Positions 1 to 12,536 of a stretch of 64,000 nucleotides of DNA are shown here, piece by piece (within the stretch, counting starts at the first letter, position 1; each line of letters opens with the position of its first letter). Where the stretch lies: positions 11,291,444 through 11,355,443 of the forward strand of contig OZ026597.1 of NCBI GenBank assembly GCA_964020085.1, written 5' to 3'. The DNA is from Micromussa lordhowensis. Lineage: Eukaryota; Cnidaria; Anthozoa; Scleractinia; Lobophylliidae. The translations under genes were made by a program, and so were the position numbers. Under the pieces are notes generated by a model. It was not told where the DNA came from, did no database searches, and was given only the letters and a program-made list of their open reading frames with translations.

Positions 1-883
1 ATCAACCACTGCCTTGCAATCAAATGCCTCAATTTCAATGTGCAATGAATTAACAAATGATACTCAGTCATCAAGAAATAAGCATTTTATTATGTCCATA
101 TATGCAGTTTGTTTCTCTGTGATCAAATCGAGAGTTTTTTTGATATTGAGCTTTCTATACACACGATCAGGACTAATGTAAACAAACAATTATTTTTAAA
201 AAGGTTTGTAATGTTATAACGAAATAACAAGAATTTTTATGACATTGAGCTTTCTATACACACGATCGGGACAAGTTCGAAATCGAAGATATTTCATGTA
301 AATGAACAATTAACAATTATTTTTAAAAAAGTTTGTTAATAATGAGAATACATCAAAGAAAATTCTAATATTATTACAAGTTGATTGACACAATAACTAT
401 TAAAATTACTTACATCTAAGCAGTTAATCAAACTTTTTGCTGGAAAAACCTCTACGTTTGCGAAATTGTTTAAAAAATTATTAGCGAAAAATTAATGTAA
501 ATATGCGGAAGTTTTCTTAATTTCTGCCTCATCGCGTACAATGCCCGGTCACATTCGCAAATTTAACAGGCTAAAGCAGCATTTGAACCACGATTTGGTA
601 TTTAAAATATGGCGGAATAATAACACTGAAGCGACTTTAAGAGGTCTCTGATTGTGAATTACGACAGTATTAACCTCCACAGAAGAGGGGGGAGGGGTGC
701 ATATATTTATGCAATCCCATGTCCCACTGGGCCCCAGTATGTTCCACGTAGTGGTTCTAGTTTTCCATGTAAAGGAGATTCTACATACATGTAGTGTTTT
801 GATTTTGACAGTTACAAATTAATATGCTTTTGTTATTTAATTAATTGCTATTTTTACTTTTCCTTTTTTTTATGCTTTTTAAG
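1..883 (+). other. CCT3 intron (3' part) with an imperfect direct repeat
   Basis: No exon is visible here; the AG acceptor just before 884 ends this intron. Two diverged copies of a segment sharing TTGAGCTTTCTATACACACG lie at about 142-215 and 243-345, the second carrying an extra AT-rich insert. Both contain the AATTATTTTTAAAAA tail. No coding potential was seen. Confidence 0.6.
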
Positions 884-3800
884 ATTCAAGTGCAGCACCC
901 AGCTGCCAAATCAATGATTGAAATCAGTAGAACTCAAGATGAAGAAGTTGGTGATGGCACTACCTCTGTCATTATTCTTGGTAATGTAATGTACTCCAGC
1001 TAAGTCCAATTCAAATAATGGAAATACTGTACCTTGTATATCTTTATAAATTTTGCCATTTTAAGTATCTCTGTATAAGAAGCTCCTCAGTTAGGCATAC
1101 TTTGTAAAAATTGCCGTCTAACAATATTTCAGTATTCACTGTATGTTCTGCAATAGTAGGTCACAGTACACTTGTACTTGAGTGTTACCAGTTTGCTCAT
1201 TTCTTAAGAACTGAGACAAAAAGTGTACAGTGGAGACATGTACATGTATATGTGTACACGTAGATATTGTTTTGCATGACTGTACAATTTAATGATTCTG
1301 TAATGGTGCTGCAGCTGGTGAAATGATGTCAGTTGCTGAGCAGTTCCTTGCTGATAAGATGCATCCTACAGTGATTATTGGAGCTTACAGACAAGCCATG
1401 GATGATATGCTGGAAATTCTCAGAGATCAAATCAGTGTTCCAGTCGATGTTGAAAACAGAGAGGAAATGTTGAAGATAGTCAGAAGCTCTGTTGGTACAA
1501 AATTTGTGCATCATTGGTTAGTTATTTTTTTCATTTGCCTAAGATGGTGTTCATACTCCAGCTTATAGGTTGACAGAGACGTGCAACCTTTGTTTATAGC
1601 GTACTTGTACTACTTTGATATTGGACAAGTATCCATGTTATGGTTAGTTGACACCTGTCAAGGTTATTTAACCAAATTATAATTTTTTCTTGTATACAAA
1701 TGTTTTTTACTGCCTTTGTTTTGTATATTTTTGAGATACTCAAAACAGAAGCCCAAATAATACACAAAAACCTTGCGGCAAAGTTGCAAAACTCAAATCA
1801 GAATTCTCCCTTACCCTGGGTTAGCTTCATCAGGCTCTGAAGAACCCAGCCCTGGAGGTCCACTTTTACATGTAGGTTTGGCTTAATCTTGTTTCCCGGT
1901 TCCCTTCTTCCTTGCCACTCGAACCGCTCCAAGGGGCGGAGAAGAAGAGAGCCTCTGGGAATGAAGTTGCAGCCAGGGAAATTTTATGTTGATTTTAGAC
2001 TTCTTGTGTAAGACAAATTGATAAAATCCAGACATTCATTTGGGTGGTTGTCAGGGGTGTAATGCAAAATTTACTCTAATTAATCAATGGTATTCTACCA
2101 TTGTATGTACATGTAATGTATGTTTCAAAGTTTAAGCATCTTTCTTTTTCACATAAAATGCAGTATCAAGTTAAAACTTTATATCAAAGAACTTCAGTGT
2201 TCTAGTATTGTACACTTCCATTGTTTGTTTTAGGGGAGACTTGGCTTGTAACATAGCTTTAGATGCTGTATGCACTGTTGTGAGAGATCAAGGTGACAGG
2301 AAAGAGATTGACATTAAAAATTATGCTAAAGTAGAAAAGGTATTGTATTATTTAAAACATTTGTAGGGATTTCTACCTGCGTCTTTCATAAAAGATACAT
2401 GTACATGTACAATAGCTTTGTTGTAAATCTTCGTTTTAAATTTAGTGTGCTACACACTGTAAGTTGTAATTTACTTGGTTGGCATGTAAGTTTAGGACAA
2501 TTTCTTTCTTTCTGTAGGGCAGTTGTTTACTGAAATCACTGAAAATAGTGGCTGCGTGGGTATTTTTTGTAAACACTGTGAAACTGACATTATATTGATG
2601 TTCCCAGTGCAGGAGTGACAATTTACAAATGATGACATGAATACTTGCAAACAACAAGACATCAAGCAAATACCTGCTTCTGTTTTTAAAATGACCAGTT
2701 TTGTGGAACATTTAGTGGCAAAACTGAAGTCTGTAGATAAGATTATACTGATACATACACAGGTTGTACGTGTGAAAAGCCTTAAGACTTTATGAATGTT
2801 TTATTACATATGCTGTTGTAGGTACCTGGAGGTGAACTTGAAGAGTCACGTGTTTTATCTGGTGTTATGGTTAACAAAGATGTCACCCATTCAAGGATGA
2901 GAAGGTTACACTCTTTCTTCCATCACTTATGTTAGCTTGAAATAATCAGCTGGTCTGCTAATTTCTTACTCGCATGCTGTATGTACAGGTACATGTAGGA
3001 TTGGCATAGGGAAGGTGTCATCTATATTCTGGTTTGCATTTGTAGGAGAATAGAAAACCCTAGGATAGTTCTTCTGGATTGTTCTCTGGAGTACAAGAAA
3101 GGAGAGAGTCAGGTACAGTGCTCTAATCCTGATGTAGCATACTGTACATGTATGTCTTCAGTGGCGGATCTAGGGGAGAGGACCGGGGGCCCCAGCCCCC
3201 CCCCCCCCTTATTTTGGGTCCAACAGCACCTCGTTGAAGCGGCAACATGGTTGGTTGTTGAAACAATAGATTTCGACCCTGAACAATGCCTCCAGCCCAG
3301 AAAACAATAGGGACTATTGTTTTCTAGAACGAATCAAACTAGAGGTTCACAGGAGGTACTGTTGTACCCCTTATTTTGGGTAAAAAAAGAAGAAATTACT
3401 GAAGGGAAAATGGCCCCCCATGGCAAGTAAATCAAGACCACCCCCCCCCCCCTCCACCCTTAGCTCAAGGTCTGGATCCGCCACTGGTCTGCATCTAAAT
3501 CGCTGTTCTGCTTGGTTTCAGTGTAATACATCCTGCTCCTTCCTGGCATGGTAACTTTTTCATAGATTTTTCAAAAATCATTTTTACAATAACTGCAGAA
3601 ATTCTTGTGCACTCATTGGCTAACTTTCATGGTCAATAAGCGGACAGACATGTGAATTAATAATTCATGCGATGCGTCAATGAGCGAGAGAAGACAATTT
3701 GACGATTTGTTATCGTAGAAAACAAATTGATATTAGTTTTTCATGCGTCTGTCCTGTTATTGACAATGAATTTCGTCATAACATTGTCAGTCTGTGGATC

Positions 3801-6800
3801 CACTCGGCATCGCCTCAGATTCACTGCTACTTTGACAATATTATGATGAAAAATTCATGATCAATAACGGGACAGACGTATGAAAAACTGACGTCAATTT
3901 GTTAATTAGCGCTATGAGCAGTCTAAAATCATAAATTAGCTTACATAATGTGTAATCAATACAAATGTTAATGTAATGTTAATGAAGTATGAAAAAATTA
4001 TTAAGGAGAATTGATATTTTCAGCTTGAACCAAAGGGAATAAATACATGTATAAAGCACTTGATCTTCTGACTATTAGTTGTTTTCATGGTACATTGTAC
4101 AGTGTTGTCATATTTTAGATGTTGTCCACATCATTAAGGGTGCTTTACAAAATAACATAATTTGTTCAGTACAACAGTTATTTATAGAAGTGAACATATG
4201 AAAACTGCGAACAATGATATGAAAATATGATTGATCATCGCAGTTATGCACACAACTTAAGCAGTTGTGAAATTAAAGCCTGAAAAACATTCAGGCTTTC
4301 ATTTCACAACTGCAATGATCAGTCATACCTTCTTCACAACAGTTATTTGTCATTCATTCATTCATAAATTCATTCCTTTCTCAGACCAGTTTAGAAATCA
4401 CCCAAGAAGCAGATTTCAGGTAAGTTGATTCTGTCTAACATCCACGCCCTAGTGTTTCCGTTAAACTGCCTGTATGGTTCTGAATTTGAATAAAGGACAA
4501 AATGGCAAAAAGGACAATTCCACCTTTTTCCACTTTGTCTACCTACTACATGTACATAATTTTGTTTTTCTTTTTCAGCCGTATTCTTCAATTAGAAGAG
4601 GAATTTATTCAAAGAGTCTGTAGTGACATTATAGCTTTAAAGCCTGATGTTGTGTTCACGGAAAAAGGAGTATCAGGTGAAAACATTTTTTTATTATAAA
4701 TATGTAAACTAAGGTTGTGTTCTATTGGGATCAACCGTTTCTGGTTCAATTGGTTGGTTGGGTTTTTATGTGTTCTTTTGGAGACAAACCTGTGTCGGTT
4801 GGTTTGGTTGATGAACTTTTTCAACTAGGTTGAAATGATTGAAAAAGCATTATTTTGCGTGATTATACCACGTGATTGTAGCTCACATAAGCGCTATTCC
4901 CACGAGTTACCGCGTTTCAACCGAAAATGGTTGGAAAAGTGTTCTATTGAGAAACGTTGCCTTTTGCCCCTGTGTTAAAGCATGCCTTCGTGTGAAACCA
5001 TTTTTATGAAAATGTGTTTCGTCTGTACTTTTCCAGTATTTTAACTCAAACTTATGTTCATATGAAATGTTTTGCATAAGGACTCCTTTTGAAACAGTAG
5101 CAAAGGTAAATGGCCTTTACAGGGATTGTTACATGTGTATTAATTTGGTAATAGTATTGTTACTTTAATGTTGCAGACCTTGCACAGCATTTCCTGGTAA
5201 AAAATGATATCACAGCAGTACGCCGCATCAGGAAAACGGACAACAATCGTATTGCTCGTGCATGTGGTGCAACCATAGTTAACAGAACAGAAGAACTGAA
5301 AGAGGAAGATGTTGGCACAGGGGCTGGATTATTTGAAATTAGTAAATTTGGAGATGAGTAAGTTTGGTACAAATCATGAATTACATGTATATCGCTTTTT
5401 ACATTTGACAACTGCAGTGTCTGTCTACATTGCATGTGCCTTATCACAAAGAACTTGCACACGGTGTTCCTTCTCAGATGTAGCAATGATTATGTTTTAA
5501 CCAAGCAAAATTTAGACAAGTAATCACAGTCAAACAAATGATGCAGGTCGCTCAGATTGATGCAATACATGATTCATGAAGCCTTGTAACACTGGAGTTT
5601 TTTGTTGAAAGGTACTTCTGTTTTGTGACTGAGTGCAAGAATCCCAAGGCATGCACAATCTTACTACGTGGACCCAGTAAAGACATTTTAAATGAGGTAT
5701 TTTGAATCTCTTCTTATCAAGGGCATTAATTTTTAAGAATGAACAAACAAACAAACAAACAACTTAACCCAATGACTCCCGTGCCGGCAGTGACGAGTGT
5801 TGGCCTTTGTTCCTCTTCTGACGTCATCACCTTTGACATCACCAAAATTGGCATCATCTGTATTCAAGTTCTGCAGGAGGAAAAGATCTTTCCAATGATA
5901 CACAGATCAGAGTAATCAGCTCAATGGAGCCTGAGATACATGTATGCACAAAAATGCTCAGAAATATAAATGAAAAACTCACAGCGAAATTTCCTGCAAC
6001 TACACTTAGCTACTCCATAGTAAAAATTGTCCGTCTCAAAGATGCTTTCTCAGAAATAGGTTGAAAGAGATGTAGGGATGTTTATCCAACATAATCTGTA
6101 TTACACAGATCACATGAAAAATTTATAAACAATGCAATGTCGGTTGAGCAGGGGAGGTTTGGCTCTACCACTTTGATGTCGTCAATGATTTTTCTACTAG
6201 TACACACTGGGCGCAAATCACTTCCAATTTTCTTGTTAAGTTCGCTGAGATATTTTCGTACAGTGTCGGCCGATATCTGAACTTTGAAAGGTAAGACAAT
6301 TCTAATGGGCTGATGTAGTGAGATTTCGTGCTGTGGTTCGGCTTGATCTTGTGATTAGATGAAACTGCTGATGGTCGATTCAATGAGTTCTGGAGGATCC
6401 TTCAGGAACATTGACTTCAGGTTGTTAGATTCATCAGCAAAGAGATTTACAGTTTTAAAGAAATGCCGCACAAAGTTTGATTGCTTGATCTGCGAGATAC
6501 TGTGTTCATCAGGAACATAAATCCAAAACTCAACACGCAGTCAGATTAGACACCCTTTTAATTCCCTAAATATTTTAACACCATTTTTACTATTTATATT
6601 TATTCAATTTTATCGTGTATTTCGAACTTGATAATGATGACATGGAGTCATGAAACGTCGTTCACTTTTCATATCGCTAATGTTCATTCTAAAGTGCTTT
6701 ACGAAACCTTTTCTTATCAGATAGCCTTTATTGTCATTAATTTGTTTGTACAGTGTAGTTTGCTTTCATCTTTATTAAAAATGTAAAATAACGCTATTTC

Positions 6801-9800
6801 CTTGTTATCTGAAGAATTTTTTTCCTCATCCTGTCTTTCCATGTCATTCCAACAGCCATAAACTTAAACCACAGGTTTCACTGCAATCGGAATAATGATG
6901 TGTGTTTTGTTCAGGTTGAACGCAACCTCCATGATGCCATGAATGTGGCAAGGAATGTGATGTTAGATCCAAGGCTGGTCCCAGGCGGTGGAGCAGCTGA
7001 GATGGCCCTGGCTCATGTAAGTACTTGTGTATCATTGAAACATGTGGCAAGGAAAGTTGTTTGTTTTCAACCTGCAAATATAGAAATGGAGCAATGTAGC
7101 CAGATATTTTCCACCCAGGTGGTGGTACCCAATAAGAGCGAAGCTGCATTGAAAAGACTCCAAACTTGACCAGATAGGCTAGAAGCTTTGGTTTGATTCT
7201 CGATGGTTCGCTTACCTAGTTATGACTTTTTCTCTTCAATAAACTAACACTTCAGTGAAGACAACTAAGCTTCCTGACAGAGACAAGTCACAATGAGTTA
7301 CAAGCTACCACTGTTTTGTTTGTGCAACAGAAAATGACTCTAGTTAGAGGGTTGGTAAGGAATTTGTTATTGTCATCTCAATGGCAGATGCCAGTTAAGT
7401 GTTTAGTAAACACAACTGAACCTGTTGTAGTCGAATGTCAAATAATACAAGAATTTCCCGCGCGTCGGACTACTTGATGGTGCAATAAAGATCACATGAC
7501 TACGATATTACGCAGACATTAATAAATTTACATAAATTATATAAAAAATTTCCCAACACTCCCCGGGGTTGCATGACGACTTAGTGATAAAACGCTTTAA
7601 CTCAACAGTCTAAATCTTGAATGTCCACTATTTGATAAATGTCAGAACTTCGTCGTGTTTACTGTTGGAAATGACACAATTTCATCACGTTTTCACTTCG
7701 ATGTTTACTGTTTGAAATGATAGTTTCATCCCATGTATTCAGCCCAATTACGTCAACAGGAATCACTGTATCACTCTACGTAATACTTGTGGCTTTCGAT
7801 GCTCCTCTCCAGCAACCTTGACCTTTGCCGATCGAATCTGACCATCTCTACCCGGCAACAGTTCTTCAACCTTGCCAGCTTCCAAAATGGTCTTTTTTTT
7901 TTAGATCAGTTGTCATTATGTTACCTACTGAGATTGGGCTCTCCTTATTAATATTTTTGCTTCTTGCATCTCTCATTATCACGTTCTCCTAGACTCAAAA
8001 GATACTCGTGCTGCCATCTCTTTGTGAACTGTTGTAGTAATCGTTGGTGATGCTTCACTCTCTTTGCCAAGGTCTGATTAACACTTGGTGCACTAGTAAT
8101 TCGCCCGCCAGTAATTAGATGAGATGGCGTAAGTGGAGTGGAAATGGACTGTTCATCATCAGTCATGTTAAGGGTGGTGCATTTACGATTGCCTCGCTAT
8201 CAGTTGCATTCTGCACTATCTGAGATTGTCTCACTAGTTTACTGTCATATTGCAGGTGCTAACAGAGAAAGCCAAGTCAGTGGCAGGTGTTCAACAGTGG
8301 CCTTACAAAGCTGTTGCCAAAGCACTAGAAGTGATCCCGCGTACTCTGATTCAGAACTGTGGAGCTAACACTATCAGGACTCTTACTGCGCTAAGAGTAA
8401 GCAAGCATTTTCAGGATTCCTGGTAGAACTTTCCTCAAGGGATGTCACGAAAAACTCTTAAGAATTCGCTTTTTCCACCAACTCCTGGAAAACTCCTGAA
8501 TTTTTATAGTTGTACCAAAAAGGAAATGAAATTGCTGTCTAAGCCTTTCCCACAAACGCTAAGTTAAAAAGTCAGTTTCTCAAAAAGGAGAATCCGTTTA
8601 TCATTTACATCAATAAATTTCTCAGTCCTGGAAATGTTATGTTTCTGCCCTTGGAAAATTCCGACACCTCTGACTAGGACAAACGCGGACACGTAGCGAG
8701 CAAGACGGGCAAATCGTGCTCGGTGGGTTAGGAAGGGGAAGGTAAAATGTGCATGCGACATCGCTTGTATAAGACTTGTTAACTGTTTGTGACATGATTT
8801 AACAGGCAAAGCACGCCGCAGAAGGTAACACAACCTGGGGTGTTAATGGCGAGACTGGTGAGATTACAGACATGAATGAACTGGGTGTGTGGGACACTTA
8901 CTCGGTTAAAGCACAGACTCTCAAGACTGCTATCGAGGTAGGTTTTAACTCATTTCATCTCTAGAATCCACAAACTAAAAAAAAGGCAACTCGAATATCA
9001 TTCTTACAACGTTGGAAGACATAATTTATATTCTTAAAGTGACAGAGGAGCTTCTGATTGTTTTTGAAATTAAGAAATAATTGGAACGTTTCAAACGTTG
9101 TTTGAATGTTATATGTTGCTAAGTAACAGTGCTCTCACCAAACACGGCGCGCTCACAGACGCTCAATCTGACCGAAAAATGAACTCTATCTAGCTGGACA
9201 AATATGGTTGAATTGTTTTTTGTTTTGTGTTTTTTTTTCAGTCGCGCAGTTGATTGTTTTCACTCGACGAAGTCAGTGATATTTCTTTGTAAATTGCTAG
9301 ATAACCGGCTTGAGTGAACTGTAAGCTCTCCTGTTCCTCTGAACCCGAGCTTGAGACGAGGAATGAAGAGCGATATAGTGGTAACATGAATGGATTGTTC
9401 CGAGACTAGCCTGCGTGTGGCCATTTTTTTTCTCGCGGCAAATTGAAAAAACGGCTGTATTAGATGTGTGCGCACAGGCTACTCTGACACCAAGTAATAT
9501 TTGAACTCTGAACGATACCAGGGTTAATCTCCAACAAGAATTGACAGGGTAAATGCTCATCCAGTAGAGCGTTAGTTTAGCCATGTCGCTTTGTGTATTA
9601 AATGCCTGGCGACCTGACTGCCAACGAAAACGACAGATTTTGTACATTGATAACAGTAAGGATGTGTTCCTTTGGGGTGATCTGGATCAGGTTCAGTGGT
9701 CCGAGATCACACGGATCATAGTTCATCAAAGGAACCGATGAATCCGTGACCAGAGTGGATTCATCGCTTCCTTTGATGTAGCATGGTTCGAGTGATCTTG

Positions 9801-9972
9801 GATCCAGATCACCCGAAAGGAACGCACCCTAAATTAACAGTTGTTGATCTTGTTTGTCCAGACGGCCATGCTTTTGCTGCGTATTGATGATATCGTTTCT
9901 GGGACGAAAAAGGCGAGCGGAAAAGAAGGTTCACAGTCCGGAGCGGCTCCTACTACAACGCCTGATGATTGA
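884..9972 (+). CDS. CCT3: T-complex protein 1 subunit gamma (CCT3), 5'-truncated by the window
   Basis: Subunit of the cytosolic chaperonin TRiC/CCT, which folds actin, tubulin and other proteins using ATP. Exons: 884-980, 1315-1516, 2234-2339, 2822-2904, 3046-3112, 4385-4419, 4579-4676, 5177-5357, 5612-5696, 6915-7016, 8256-8396, 8806-8937, 9862-9972 (TGA). All introns are GT..AG and phases close, giving 479 residues. The first exon seen begins [20 protein letters not shown], which corresponds to about residue 70 of vertebrate CCT3, so roughly 69 N-terminal residues lie upstream; positions 1-883 are intron. The ATPase motif GDGTTSV is in the first exon. Gamma-specific stretches follow, such as [28 protein letters not shown] and TWGVNGETG. 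The C-terminus is a short charged/polar tail ending TTTPDD. Length and order match the family with no gap. The gene is convergent with the MCTP gene. Confidence 0.97.
3159..3486. repeat. Short inverted-terminal-repeat element (CAGTGGCGGATC ends)
   Basis: Begins CAGTGGCGGATCTAGG and ends with CTGGATCCGCCACTG, about 15-bp inverted ends. The interior carries C-runs and GGGCCCC, and no reading frame. CAGTGGCGGATC ends are seen in hAT-like non-autonomous elements; I could not define a clean target duplication. Confidence 0.65.
3573..3901. repeat. Dispersed inverted-repeat element X, copy 1
   Basis: This segment reappears in reverse orientation at 18900-19210. Shared parts include CTGCAGAAATTCTTG, AAGCGGACAGACA, TTTCGTCATAACATTGTC and the terminal AAACTGACGTCAATTTGTT. 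The right half (3722-3901) is itself an imperfect palindrome. No coding capacity. It lies in CCT3 intron 5. Confidence 0.75.
4228..4322. repeat. Hairpin repeat in CCT3 intron 5
   Basis: The inner arms GCAGTTGTGAAAT (4261-4273) and ATTTCACAACTGC (4301-4313) pair, with AAAGCCTGAA / TTCAGGCTTT continuing the stem. The outer TGATCATCGCAGTT and AACTGCAATGATCA extend the symmetry. No coding content. Confidence 0.6.
5697..6914 (+). other. CCT3 intron 9 with Penelope-like trace
   Basis: Begins with (CAAA)n near 5741-5762. At 6628-6662 the plus strand has ATGATGA, a short hairpin with CATGGAGTCATG, then AAACGTCG, resembling the hammerhead-like end of a Penelope-like element. No clear coding remnant precedes it. 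Confidence 0.35.
7800..8170 (-). mobile_element. BEL/Pao-type LTR retrotransposon polyprotein remnant
   Basis: The minus strand from 8166 reads [13 protein letters not shown], then [20 protein letters not shown] and LSLGERDN, the typical region after the integrase of BEL/Pao elements (PLTP.HL..G, FW.RW..EYL, DUF5641-like). After a stop and frame changes, FWKLAR, then a PGRDGQVR-like and AKVKVAG-like stretch continues to about 7800. It sits in CCT3 intron 10 antisense to the gene. No LTRs could be defined. Dead fragment. Confidence 0.65.
9659..9830. repeat. Inverted-repeat element Z, copy 1, beside the last CCT3 exon
   Basis: The ends GTGTTCCTTTGGGGTGATCT and AGATCACCCGAAAGGAACGC are inverted repeats of about 30 bp, and inner parts around CAAAGGAACCGATGAATC / GATTCATCGCTTCCTTTG fold as well. 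It ends 31 bp before the acceptor of the terminal CCT3 exon. A diverged copy is at 35934-36104. Confidence 0.7.
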
Positions 9973-10430
9973 TCACCAGTCCCCACACAACAAACTAATT
10001 AGACGAGCTGTGGGCCTCTGAAGATGTGTAACTCGGAATTGGTTCATGGGGCGCGTTCACGACGACTTCAGTTCCAGGATTGGGAAACGGGCTTTGAAAC
10101 TTTGGACTATGCTTTGCACATGCGTGCGGAATGATTGACATCGGTGTTCAAGAACAGAACAGTGTAATCAATGTTGAAACCTTGAAATCAGAATTATGTC
10201 TTCCTGCAAGTTAAAGACCTACAGACGACAGAGAACAGTTACCATTTGGATTCACGACCATTATCAGTAATATGCTAATGAAACGTAACAGCTGACATCA
10301 TCCAGCTATGATGCTCGTGGAAAATTTGGAAAGCACGAAAAGGCTGTCGTTTTCGTTTGAGTGTTCCCCAAACTTCCCGCTTGCATTAGAACTCGATGAT
10401 GTTCGGCCAAAAGAATGAACCAATAGCCCT

Positions 10431-10589
10431 TTTCACGGTTACCTCTCCTCATTTGCATTACAATGAAATCTAGCATGCATGTGAGACAATTTCGGGCTAT
10501 TTTGCAGTTTTAACCCGAAATCGCATCGCATCCATGTTTGATTACATTGTAATGCAAATGAGAAAAACTAACCGTGAAAAGGGCTATTG
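10431..10589. repeat. Foldback repeat with CAATAGCCCTTTTCACGG ends
   Basis: CAATAGCCCTTTTCACGGTTA at the left is inverted at the right (AACCGTGAAAAGGGCTATTG), and the arms continue through CTCATTTGCATTACAATG / CATTGTAATGCAAATGAG. About 159 bp, non-coding, in the likely CCT3 3' flank. Confidence 0.75.
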
Positions 10590-11091
10590 TTTTTAACACC
10601 GCCAATGGAAATAACTTTCTCTGGCGATGCGAGATCAACTTTGTGCATGCGATTATAATGCAAGCTTTACGTATGCAGAGCTTGATAGCTCGGCTGTGCT
10701 AGCTGTGTTATAATGTGTGTAGTGCGATTCCTGACTGTGTTTTCAGTTGATCCATCGTCTCAAAACATTTAAGTTGTAATAGAGAAGTTTATTTCGCAGA
10801 ACGAGGTTTTATTTATAGTTTGAACAGAAAGACAGTCTTTGAAGTAGCAAGAATTTCTGTTCCGCCAGGAATCGAGATCTTACTGTTTAAAGAGTCGAAG
10901 TGATCCAAGCAGTTTTCCCCTTCCTGTTCCTGTTCGCGAAAGCCCCATAGTGAAGTGAATGAAGTATGAAAATTCCGTAGAGATATTAATAAAGCAAACG
11001 ACGAAGAAATATGTATTTTGAGTAATAACTTGGCCCCACCAGTACAAGCTCCTGTGACGAAAATCTGAAAGGACATTGTGGGATACGCCCC

Positions 11092-11341
11092 AATCCTCCG
11101 TAGGAAAAAAGATGGCGACTGGTACATTTACCCACAGTTCTTAGCGCACGAAAACTTTAACAACGTTCATAAGAAGGTACAGAAGGGTTATAAAAATCTT
11201 CAAACCTACGATACACAATGTCCTTAGTACAGGAACAAATATTGTAAAAATTTGGCTTTCCTTGTGTCTTATACGCTGTGTTAGGTTCGCAAGGTATTGT
11301 GGTAAAATGTACAGCCGCCATCGTTTTTCCTACGGTGGATT
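11092..11341. repeat. MITE with AATCCTCCGTAGG ends, copy A
   Basis: The ends AATCCTCCGTAGGAAAAAAG and TTTTTCCTACGGTGGATT are inverted repeats including ATGGCG. The interior matches the reverse complement of copy B (30249-30498): TTCTTAGCGCA, CTTCAAACCTA, CAAATATTG, GGTTCGCA, GGTATTGTGGTAAAATGT. Confidence 0.75.
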
Positions 11342-11602
11342 ACGTACCGAGAGAAATGGAACTCGGTACTATTTGTGCTGCCCGTGTGCAGCCGCCGCCT
11401 CCACGCAAAACGGGCTATATTTGTGGTACGCTTCGATAACAATATTTGAGACCCCCTTTTGGCTCGGAAAAAGACGTTAGCGTTTTCCGAGTCGCTCCTT
11501 AAGTTAAAGTCCTCGAGTATATATATCTTTTTACCGTTAACCTTTTCTGAGAGCTTGCTGCAAACAGGCTAACCTAGAGACTCGCTTAGTAAGGCTCAGT
11601 GG

Positions 11603-11733
11603 AGCGATGATATGAGTGCTATTTAGGCTAACCAGATTGCTATTTTGGCTAAGCAGAGTACTAATCAGGCTAACCTGAGTGCTATTTAGGCTAACTGGAG
11701 TGCTATTTAAGCTGACCTGAGTGCAATTTGGTT
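11603..11733. repeat. 21-bp minisatellite
   Basis: About six degenerate units of GGCTAACCTGAGTGCTATTT plus one base in tandem (for example at about 11669, 11690 and 11711). The period is 21 bp. No frame of coding length runs through it. Confidence 0.7.
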
Positions 11734-12536
11734 CATTTAAGTCACGGGACTTCTTTCCCCTTTCCGTTTCTCTTATAATGAGAGTTCACAAAATGAGATA
11801 CAACACTTGACAAGATAAAAAGTTTAATGAAAGAAAATTATTCTCTATTAAAGCTAATCATATATATCCTTAAAAAGAAAAAAATGCCTGTAGAAGGCTC
11901 AAAACTGCCACTACAGTATGCCACTGAAGTGATTGGAAACCAAATCATTAAAATCTGTTCATAGATCTCTTCTCCTACCCTCTGTAAACTTGATAAAAAA
12001 TTGATATACCTATCTAAACCTAATCTTCAAACCAAGGAAGAAAAAAAAAGAAGTTAACTTTTGCAGTTTTTCCAGTGTGCAGTGCGATAAAGTTAAAAGT
12101 TTTAATTATAGAATTTTTTCATGTACGGTTTATATCTATACAACTACACCCAATATAATTACTTCAAAGGCGGCGCATTTTTAACTACCCTACAAATATT
12201 TAACAACGTGGAGACTACAAGCTGCCATTTAATTTATCGATGCTCGCCAAATATTCTAGCCTTAATAAGGATAATAAATACTGTACAATTTAATAAATAG
12301 AATTAACTTCGCATTATTCTACACTGCAAGTGTTCTCGGCGCCCATTCTCATCTTTATGGGAAAAAAGATTTCCCACAAGATTTAAATTTTGATTGTCGT
12401 TTCCGTTCGGACTTATTGCTATGCAAGTAACAACTAAGAACCAAATTCGTCTTGACCGGACAGCTGGTCGATCCCACTGTCAGATACGTTGTTGCTTAAT
12501 TGTTTCGCGAGGATTTCCGCTTTTCAAGTCATTCCA

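Larger units (their letters stand above)
9973..12536. other. Gap between convergent CCT3 and MCTP genes
   Basis: It holds the 3' ends of both transcripts. AATAAA at 10988-10993 (+) is a possible but distant CCT3 poly(A) signal, and ATTAAA on the minus strand near 11822 a possible MCTP one. Inverted-repeat elements lie at 10431-10589 and 11092-11341, and a minisatellite at 11603-11733. No convincing gene was seen. Confidence 0.5.

Noticed and set aside
6165..6383. Minus-strand frame of 72 codons in CCT3 intron 9
   Set aside because: Some resemblance to transposon-type sequence but too short and without a diagnostic motif; not called.
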